8,768 bases of DNA from an uncultured Lachnobacterium sp. (GTDB lineage: Bacteria > Bacillota > Clostridia > Lachnospirales > Lachnospiraceae). The stretch covers positions 1 through 8,768 of the forward strand of contig URYB01000096.1 of NCBI GenBank assembly GCA_900552085.1, in the 5' to 3' direction. Below the pieces are notes generated by a model that saw nothing but the letters and a program-made list of their open reading frames with translations, made no database searches and was not told the origin of the DNA. Positions 1 through 5,151 of the stretch are shown in pieces (positions within the stretch are counted from its first letter, which is position 1; the number at the start of each line of letters is the position of its first letter). Made by a program: the position numbers and the translations under genes.

Positions 1-378
1 GTCGGAATCGGAATGGTCGGACCGGAGCTGATCGAGGAAATCAATATTTTGCAGGCGACATACGAGGCAATGCGTCAGGCAATCGGACAGTTAGATCCGC
101 AGCCGGATCTGCTCCTGAATGATGCTGTGACCATTCCAAAAGTCGCCATTCGTCAGGTACCTATTATTAAAGGAGATGCAAAAAGCATTTCCATAGGTGC
201 TGCCTCCATTATTGCGAAAGTTACCAGAGACCGGTTGATGGAAAATTATGAAGATATTTATCCGGGCTATGGTTTTGCTGCAAACAAAGGTTATGGTTCG
301 GCAGAACACATTGCAGCATTGAAAAAACTCGGTCCCACATTGATCCACAGAACAACTTTTATTAAAAATTTTGTGTAA
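1..378 (+). CDS. rnhB: Ribonuclease HII, C-terminal part (5' end outside window)
   Basis: RNase HII cleaves the RNA strand of RNA-DNA hybrids and starts removal of single ribonucleotides misincorporated in DNA; it is cytoplasmic and metal-dependent. The frame is open from base 1, so the ATG at 13 is an internal Met and not the start. The visible 125 residues carry the family's conserved blocks: an INILQAT segment, an LLLNDAV segment whose Asp fits one catalytic position, KGDAKS with another acidic catalytic Asp, AASIIAKVTRDRLM, the YPGYGF and KGYGSAEH blocks, and a closing HRTTF. The N-terminal DEGR-type catalytic motif must lie upstream of the window. The TAA stop is at 376-378. A 58-bp gap with no clear terminator separates it from the FliK-like gene, so read-through is plausible. 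Confidence 0.96.
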   Translation, partial: VGIGMVGPELIEEINILQATYEAMRQAIGQLDPQPDLLLNDAVTIPKVAIRQVPIIKGDAKSISIGAASIIAKVTRDRLMENYEDIYPGYGFAANKGYGSAEHIAALKKLGPTLIHRTTFIKNFV

Positions 379-436
379 AAGTGTGTAGTAGAATTCTAAA
401 TAGTTACACGTAAGATTAGAACGTCAGGAGTAGGAT

Positions 437-2170
437 ATGCAGATTTCAGATTTGGTAGGACAATATAATCAGGCATCAGCTTCCGGAGCCGAGAAACTTA
501 CAGGAACAAAGGGCGTAGAGAATCTTGTATCATCCCTGCGCTCACTGACAAAAGGAAATATCTTTGAGGGAACGGTCAGTTCTATGAAAAATGGACGAGT
601 GACACTTGCACTGTCGAGTGGACAGCAGATTTCTGCCCGCATTGAGGGAAAGGTTCAGCTTTCGCTCGGACAGTCGATGTTCTTTCAGGTGAAATCCAAC
701 GATGGATCGCAGATCGCTATCCGTCCATTCTCGGTAGAGGGAACGGGGGCGAATTATACGCTTCTGGAGGCGTTATCAGCCGCAGGAGTTCCAGCAGAGT
801 CGGATTATCTTTCCATGGTGAACCGCATGATGGAAGAACAGATGCCGATTGACAGAAACAGCATTCAGCAGATGGCAAGAATGGTGAATGCACATCCGGA
901 AATCGATGTGCAGACATTGGTACAGTTGAATAAACTGGGAATTACCATTGATGAGCAGAATGCGGCGCAGTTTGAAAACTATCTGGACGATAAGCAGGCA
1001 ATTACCAATGAATTTGATCAGCTGATCGAAGAATTGCCGCAGGCTTTGGAGAGTGAGTCGCTTTCGCCGCAGCAGATGAGAAATTTTGGAAGTGAATTTT
1101 TACTTGCTTTGACGGACGGGCTGGAAGATGTTCCGTTGCAGAATGACGGCTTTACTTTGCAGGAGATGCCGACGGAATCTGTTGCAGAAAATACGATTGA
1201 AAAAAATATTACAGATGGAAACAGTTTAGAAAAAAGTGCACTTTTAGAAAATGGTGAATTGCTGCAAACAACGGAAGATGGAGAGGCAGTTGCGCAGGAG
1301 ACGGCCGTAGAACAGTCTGCGCAGCAGTCGGAAAGTTATTCGGCAACGCAACATACACTTGGCGCATTGATGGATGGAAAACAGCTGCAAAACCTCAATA
1401 CGATGCTTGGAGAATTATTGGGGACAGATGCCACCAGATACACGAAGGACAGTTGTGTGGTAGAAGTGTTGAAAGATATTCAGCAGGTGCTCAAAGATTC
1501 CCTGCCAATTGAACGGGAACAGATTGGGAAACTCTTTTCTTCCAAAGAATTTGTCCACATGGTCAAAGATACGATGCAGCAGCAGTGGACGCTGCAACCG
1601 CAGGATCTTGAAGCAGATGGAACGGATAAAGTTGCAAAGCTCTATGATCGTATGAATTCGCAGTTAGAAAAAATTACAGAGGCGTTAAAATCTATTGGAC
1701 AGGAAAATACCAGTTTTGCACAGACCGCCGCAGACATTCAAAGCAATGTGGAGTTTATGAATCAGATCAATCAGGCGTATACTTATGTGCAGATTCCGTT
1801 ACAGATGTCCGGACAGAATGCCAGCGCAGAACTGTTCGTTTACACGAATAAGAAAGCACTTGCAGAGGGAGACCGGGAACTGACGGCTTTTTTGCATCTG
1901 GATCTGGATCATCTTGGTGCAACCGATGTGTCTGTGAAAATGAAAAATAAACAGGTAAGCACGAATTTTTATCTGGATGATGATGCATCCTATGAATTGA
2001 TTTCCCTGAATATTGAGCGGTTGGAAAAACGTTTGCAGGAAAAGGGATATCAGTGTAAAGTTTCGGTGATAAACGAAGCAAAGCACGTGAATTTTGTGGA
2101 AAACTTTTTGAAAAAAGATCAGCCGTCGGCAGGACAGCTGCACCGTTATTCTTTTGATATGAGAGCATAA
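437..2170 (+). CDS. FliK-like protein (hook-length-control C-terminal domain), YlqG-type
   Basis: This 577-residue protein has no named function that I can assign. The start is ATG 437, with AGGAG at 426-430 and a 6-nt gap. Residues about 41-98 look like a small beta-rich domain alternating hydrophobic and Gly residues. Residues about 108-200 are helical, with an LPID-like turn and a KLGIT segment. Residues about 230-300 are acidic, rich in Glu, Gln, Ser and Thr, and probably disordered. Residues about 449-547 match the FliK/Flg_hook C-terminal fold: YVQIPL, then LHLDLDHLGATDVSV, then a NIERLEKRLQEKGYQCKVSV helix-strand end. In flagella this domain contacts FlhB to switch export from hook to filament subunits. 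Here the next gene encodes only an FlhB C-terminal domain, 11 bp away, so a partnership is inferred. No signal peptide or membrane segment is seen. B. subtilis has a comparable ylqG-ylqH pair after rnhB, also without settled function. Confidence 0.8.
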   Translation: MQISDLVGQYNQASASGAEKLTGTKGVENLVSSLRSLTKGNIFEGTVSSMKNGRVTLALSSGQQISARIEGKVQLSLGQSMFFQVKSNDGSQIAIRPFSVEGTGANYTLLEALSAAGVPAESDYLSMVNRMMEEQMPIDRNSIQQMARMVNAHPEIDVQTLVQLNKLGITIDEQNAAQFENYLDDKQAITNEFDQLIEELPQALESESLSPQQMRNFGSEFLLALTDGLEDVPLQNDGFTLQEMPTESVAENTIEKNITDGNSLEKSALLENGELLQTTEDGEAVAQETAVEQSAQQSESYSATQHTLGALMDGKQLQNLNTMLGELLGTDATRYTKDSCVVEVLKDIQQVLKDSLPIEREQIGKLFSSKEFVHMVKDTMQQQWTLQPQDLEADGTDKVAKLYDRMNSQLEKITEALKSIGQENTSFAQTAADIQSNVEFMNQINQAYTYVQIPLQMSGQNASAELFVYTNKKALAEGDRELTAFLHLDLDHLGATDVSVKMKNKQVSTNFYLDDDASYELISLNIERLEKRLQEKGYQCKVSVINEAKHVNFVENFLKKDQPSAGQLHRYSFDMRA

Positions 2171-2174
2171 GGAG
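2169..2174 (+). promoter_or_regulatory. Ribosome binding site fixing a TTG start
   Basis: AAGGAG overlaps the TAA stop of the FliK-like gene and sits 7 nt before TTG at 2182-2184. It supports TTG as the initiation codon of the FlhB-C-like gene, since no ATG lies at a usable distance. The overlap suggests translational coupling of the two genes. Confidence 0.8.
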
Positions 2175-2181
2175 TGAGAAC

Positions 2182-2517
2182 TTGGCAGAAAATGGATTCA
2201 AGCCGTTTCAGTTTTCGCAATTGAATCAAAAGGGAAAAAGTGATGCGGACAAGACGGCGGTGGCAATCGCTTATGAACCGGGCGAAGCTGCACCGAAGAT
2301 TCTTGCTACCGGAAAAGGAAAAGTTGCTGAAAAAATTATTGAGACAGCCAAAGAAAACAAGGTACCGACTTATAAAGATAACAAACTGGCATCGACGCTT
2401 TCAAAGCTGCAGATTGGGGATATGATTCCACCGGAATTGTATGAGGTAGTTGCAGAAATACTTGTTTTTGTAGATGACATGGACCGCATGAAAGCAAAAC
2501 TGGATCAGATGCGTTAG
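2182..2517 (+). CDS. Stand-alone FlhB/YscU C-terminal-domain protein (YlqH-type)
   Basis: This 111-residue protein matches the cytoplasmic C-terminal domain of the export switch protein FlhB (EscU/YscU/HrcU family) and lacks the four-helix membrane part. Conserved features are the TAVAIAY strand (residues about 22-28), KGKGKVAEKI-like packing after a PKILATGKG strand, a KVPTYKDNKLASTL segment, and the closing IGDMIPPELYEVVAEIL helix. In FlhB the strand is preceded by the self-cleaving NPTH motif; here the aligned residues are D-A-D-K, so autocleavage through Asn-Pro is not expected. The protein therefore resembles the already cleaved C-terminal fragment. The start is TTG 2182 with AAGGAG 7 nt upstream. 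It lies between the FliK-like gene and yraN with gaps of 11 and 9 bp. Function is unknown; an interaction with the FliK-like neighbour is an inference from how FliK and FlhB work in flagella. Confidence 0.9.
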   Translation: MAENGFKPFQFSQLNQKGKSDADKTAVAIAYEPGEAAPKILATGKGKVAEKIIETAKENKVPTYKDNKLASTLSKLQIGDMIPPELYEVVAEILVFVDDMDRMKAKLDQMR

Positions 2518-2526
2518 GGGGAATTT

Positions 2527-2877
2527 ATGAACAAAAGACAGTTGGGGACTGTCTATGAACAGAAAGCAGCCGCTTATCTGCAACAACAGGGATATGAGAT
2601 TCTGGAATGTAATTTCCGATGTCGGATAGGGGAGATTGACATTATCGCAAGAGAAGGGGAATATCTTTGTTTTGTAGAAGTAAAATACCGGTCGGGAGAC
2701 GGCTATGGATCTCCACTGGAAGCGGTTGGTGTATATAAGCAGAGAAAAATTATTAAAGTTGCATATTATTATATGATGAGAAAACGGCTGGGATTATATA
2801 TGCCCTGCCGTTTTGATGTCATCGCAATAGAAAAGGAGCAGATTACGCTTTTGCGTAATGCCTTTGGAGAATCGTAA
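2527..2877 (+). CDS. yraN: YraN / UPF0102 family putative endonuclease-like protein
   Basis: A 116-residue protein of the family's usual size. It has the G7 and E11 N-terminal helix, the N-F-R stretch at 29-31, GEIDII at 35-40, and FVEVKYR at 49-55. D38, E51 and K53 form the D...ExK pattern of the PD-(D/E)XK nuclease fold. The C-terminal part has a K/R-rich helix and the RFDVIAI block typical of the family. The biochemical role of YraN proteins is not settled, and nuclease activity is suggested by fold only. The start is ATG 2527, preceded by AGGGGGA about 4 nt away. Its TAA stop overlaps the pgeF start by one base (TAATG at 2875-2879), pointing to translational coupling. The family often sits beside rnhB in bacterial genomes, consistent with this context. 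Confidence 0.94.
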   Translation: MNKRQLGTVYEQKAAAYLQQQGYEILECNFRCRIGEIDIIAREGEYLCFVEVKYRSGDGYGSPLEAVGVYKQRKIIKVAYYYMMRKRLGLYMPCRFDVIAIEKEQITLLRNAFGES

Positions 2878-3743
2878 TGGAATATATGGATTTTAAGAAA
2901 AAAGATGATCGGGACGTGTTGCAGTTAGAACGGTTTCAGATTGAAAAGGGAGAACTTCCGGTGTTACATTATCCGCTGCTGGATGCCTGCGGCATGGTGA
3001 AACATTGTTTTACTACCCGCGGTGGCGGGGTCAGCAAAGGAATGTTTGAAAGCCTGAATTTAAGTTTTACCCGCGGGGGTGATGAGGCGGACGTGCAGGA
3101 AAATTATGCGAGAGTTGCCTCTTTTTTTGGAACGGATAAAACGCATTTTGTGTGTTCGGATCAGACGCATACGACAAATGTCCGCCGGGTAGGAAAAGCG
3201 GATGCAGGCTATGGAGTTACCCGGCCGCGTCCATACAAAGATGTGGACGGACTGGTCACGGATGAGCCAGGAATTATTTTATCCACTTTTTATGCAGACT
3301 GTGTTCCTCTGTTTTTTGTCGATCCGGTACATCGTGCAATCGGACTGAGTCATTCCGGATGGAGAGGTACTGTTGGGCGTATGGGAGCTGAGACATTGTT
3401 GGCGATGGAAAGAGAATTCCACACCAGACCAGAGGATGTGCTGGCCGCTGTGGGACCGTCTATCTGTCAGGATTGTTATGAAGTCAGTGCGGATGTGGCA
3501 GATGCATTTTACAAAGAATTTCCGGGGCATGAGAAAGAGATTTTATTGGACAAGGGAAATGGAAAGTATCAGCTTGATCTGTGGAAAACAAATGAGATCA
3601 TTTTGCGGGAGGCCGGCATTGCAAAGGAGCATCTGGCCGTGACCAATATCTGCACATGCTGCAACAGCCAGTTGCTTTTTTCACATCGCGCAAGCCATGG
3701 AAAAAGGGGAAATCTTGGGGCTTTTATGCAGATCACAGAGTAA
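2877..3743 (+). CDS. pgeF: Peptidoglycan editing factor / YfiH-LACC1 family protein
   Basis: This 288-residue protein matches the family once called multicopper polyphenol oxidase, or laccase domain. In E. coli the member PgeF corrects peptidoglycan precursors carrying L-Ser in place of L-Ala; related proteins act on purine nucleosides. The sequence shows FTTRGGGVS (45-53), the SDQTH block with metal-site H98, the YADCVP block with C142, and the HSGWRGT block with H159. This is the expected His-Cys-His metal-binding set. Further conserved parts are VGPSICQDCYEV (192-203) and ICTCCN (258-263), followed by a LLFSHRASHGKRG tail common to the family. No signal peptide is seen, so it is cytoplasmic. 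The start codon shares one base with the yraN stop. The extra 20-25 N-terminal residues are charged and variable. Substrate in this organism cannot be told from sequence. Confidence 0.95.
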   Translation: MEYMDFKKKDDRDVLQLERFQIEKGELPVLHYPLLDACGMVKHCFTTRGGGVSKGMFESLNLSFTRGGDEADVQENYARVASFFGTDKTHFVCSDQTHTTNVRRVGKADAGYGVTRPRPYKDVDGLVTDEPGIILSTFYADCVPLFFVDPVHRAIGLSHSGWRGTVGRMGAETLLAMEREFHTRPEDVLAAVGPSICQDCYEVSADVADAFYKEFPGHEKEILLDKGNGKYQLDLWKTNEIILREAGIAKEHLAVTNICTCCNSQLLFSHRASHGKRGNLGAFMQITE

Positions 3744-3835
3744 TATTAAGATTTTCCTAAGAAATTATTTCATAGATGTTAAATTACTGTTGCAGGAACT
3801 GTGTTACACTTGTGGGGTTAAATGGAATCGTATGT

Positions 3836-3852
3836 TTTGTCAGAACGACAAA
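3836..3852. repeat. 6-bp inverted repeat, possible GntR operator
   Basis: TTTGTC (3836-3841) and GACAAA (3847-3852) form a perfect dyad with a 5-nt centre, between the candidate promoter and the ribosome site of gntR. GntR repressors of the YtrA type bind dyads in their own promoter regions as dimers, so autoregulation is plausible. A short chance dyad in AT-rich DNA cannot be excluded. Confidence 0.4.
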
Positions 3853-3858
3853 TAAGAT

Positions 3859-3864
3859 AGGAGG
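3859..3864 (+). promoter_or_regulatory. Ribosome binding site fixing the gntR TTG start
   Basis: AGGAGG is followed after 10 nt by TTG 3875-3877. It is the only strong site in the region and places the start there and not at ATG 3776 or TTG 3884. Confidence 0.75.
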
Positions 3865-3874
3865 AACAGCAGGT

Positions 3875-4249
3875 TTGATACAGTTGAATTACATGGAGGC
3901 GAGACCTCTCTATGAGCAGATCAAAGAGAGTATTCGTAAATTGGTAATTACAAATGCTTTTTTAGCAGATGAAAAACTGCCATCTGTAAATGAGATGGCA
4001 TCGCAGCTTGCTGTCAATCCCAATGCAATTGAGCGTGCGTATCAGGAACTGGAAAAGGATGGATATGTGTATCGGCGCATAGGCGAGGGAACGTTTGTTG
4101 CAAAAGAAAACCGGGTGAATGAGATGCGTCGCAGAGAGCTGATGCAGAAATTTGACCATCTGGTAAAAGAACTATCCGAATTGTCGGTATCTTCCAACGA
4201 ACTTGCCGAACGAGTGGAAGTGATAACAAAAGGAGACAAAACATTTTGA
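3875..4249 (+). CDS. GntR-family transcriptional regulator, YtrA-type
   Basis: A cytoplasmic DNA-binding repressor of 124 residues. The winged helix-turn-helix spans about residues 10-76: PLYEQIKESIRKLV, then the recognition block LPSVNEMASQLAVNPNAIERAY, then the wing ending GEGTFV. The remaining roughly 48 residues are a short helical dimer tail and there is no large effector-binding domain, which marks the YtrA subfamily that usually controls adjacent ABC transporters. The TTG start at 3875 is chosen because it follows AGGAGG and puts the usual start just before the conserved helix; the longer frame from 3776 has no family support. The TGA stop overlaps the TTG start of the ATPase gene by 4 bp. 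It probably represses its own operon and responds to an envelope-acting compound, but the inducer cannot be read from sequence. Confidence 0.93.
   Translation: MIQLNYMEARPLYEQIKESIRKLVITNAFLADEKLPSVNEMASQLAVNPNAIERAYQELEKDGYVYRRIGEGTFVAKENRVNEMRRRELMQKFDHLVKELSELSVSSNELAERVEVITKGDKTF
4231..4236 (+). promoter_or_regulatory. Ribosome binding site for the ABC ATPase TTG start
   Basis: AGGAGA lies inside the end of gntR, 9 nt before TTG 4246-4248. It supports a TTG start whose last two bases are part of the gntR stop codon, a coupled arrangement. Confidence 0.7.
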
Positions 4250-5151
4250 TAGAAGTAAATAATCTGATAAAGAAATTTGATGATTTTTATGCATTAAACG
4301 GTGTGAATATGAATGTTGGAGAGGGCGAAATTTATGGTCTGGTCGGACCGAACGGTGCCGGCAAATCCACATTGATCCGTCATCTGACCGGTGTATACCG
4401 GCAGGATGCCGGAGAGATTTATATCGATGGGGAAGAGGTATACGAAAACCGAAAGATCAAATCAGAGATCGCCTATATTCCGGACGAACTTTTTTATTTT
4501 CTTCAGGCAGATACGCTGGAAATGATGCGTTATTACAAAGGAATTTATGAAACATTTGATGAGAAGATGTTTGAACGCATGAAGAAATATTTTCCGGCGA
4601 TTGATGTAAAGCGTAATATCCGCCGCCTTTCAAAAGGAATGCAGAAGCAGGTTGCGTTCTGGCTTGCAATCTGCTGTAAGCCCAAGGTGTTGATTTTGGA
4701 TGAACCGGTCGACGGGCTTGATCCGGTTATGCGGAGACAAATCTTGAGCATCCTGTTATCTGAAGTGGAGGAGCGCAAGATGACCGTTCTTGTTTCTTCC
4801 CATAATCTCCGGGAACTGGAAGATGTATGTGATCATGTGGGCGTCATGTATCAGGGAAAGGTAATCATTGAGCGGTCACTTTCTGAATTGCAGGGGAATA
4901 TCTGCAAAATCCAGGTTGCGTGTCAGACCGGTATGCCGAAACTTTCACCGGAATTTGAAGTGCTACATATGTCAAATATTGGAAGAGTTTATACTGTGAT
5001 TGTAAAAGGAAGTCCAAAGGCCGCGGCAGAGGCGATTATGACCGATCCGGAAAAGCTTGCAATCATTGACATTCTGCCTCTCACATTAGAGGAAATTTTT
5101 ATTTACGAGATGGGAGGTTTGGACTATGAAGTCAAAGACATCCTTTTTTAA
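4246..5151 (+). CDS. ABC transporter ATP-binding protein (YtrB/BcrA-like)
   Basis: This 301-residue subunit should power an ABC-2-type exporter from the cytoplasmic face of the membrane. Motifs in order are Walker A GPNGAGKST (34-42), a degenerate Q-loop at AYIPDEL (76-82) with Asp where Gln is usual, signature LSKGMQKQ (128-135), Walker B VLILDEP (148-154) with catalytic E153, D-loop GLD (157-159), and the H-switch H186 in SSHNL. All catalytic elements are present, so it should hydrolyse ATP. Residues about 215-301 are the accessory C-terminal region common to this subfamily. It follows gntR with a 4-bp overlap and overlaps the permease gene by 26 bp, a typical GntR-ATPase-permease operon. 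Similar systems export or sense antimicrobial peptides such as bacitracin, but the substrate here is unknown. Confidence 0.95.
   Translation: MIEVNNLIKKFDDFYALNGVNMNVGEGEIYGLVGPNGAGKSTLIRHLTGVYRQDAGEIYIDGEEVYENRKIKSEIAYIPDELFYFLQADTLEMMRYYKGIYETFDEKMFERMKKYFPAIDVKRNIRRLSKGMQKQVAFWLAICCKPKVLILDEPVDGLDPVMRRQILSILLSEVEERKMTVLVSSHNLRELEDVCDHVGVMYQGKVIIERSLSELQGNICKIQVACQTGMPKLSPEFEVLHMSNIGRVYTVIVKGSPKAAAEAIMTDPEKLAIIDILPLTLEEIFIYEMGGLDYEVKDILF

Larger units (their letters stand above)
3744..3874 (+). promoter_or_regulatory. Leader and likely promoter region of the GntR-ABC operon
   Basis: This 131-bp stretch lies between pgeF and gntR. The open frame back to ATG 3776 would encode an unconserved Cys-rich extension, so I treat it as non-coding. 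A candidate extended -10 element is TG-T-TACACT at 3802-3810, with no good -35 upstream (TTACTG at 3784-3789, spacer 15). A 9-bp near-palindrome, GTGTTACAC, covers 3801-3809, and a second dyad lies at 3836-3852. No convincing terminator for pgeF is seen. The exact promoter is uncertain. Confidence 0.4.

Noticed and set aside
379..436. A possible promoter or terminator between rnhB and the FliK-like gene
   Set aside because: No stem-loop with T-tract and no convincing -35/-10 pair was found in the 58 bp; only the ribosome site AGGAG is clear.
1767..2201. A 144-codon minus-strand open frame opposite the FliK-like C-terminus
   Set aside because: It covers the conserved FliK-type domain on the opposite strand and has no motif, initiation signal or neighbours of its own.
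3011..3078. Two similar ACCCGCGG-containing stretches in pgeF
   Set aside because: Both encode TRGG-type segments within the conserved N-terminal part of the protein; chance similarity in coding sequence explains them better than a repeat element.
3776..3874. An N-terminal extension of GntR starting at ATG 3776
   Set aside because: The added 33 residues are Cys-rich and not family-like, no ribosome site precedes 3776, and AGGAGG at 3859-3864 points to TTG 3875.
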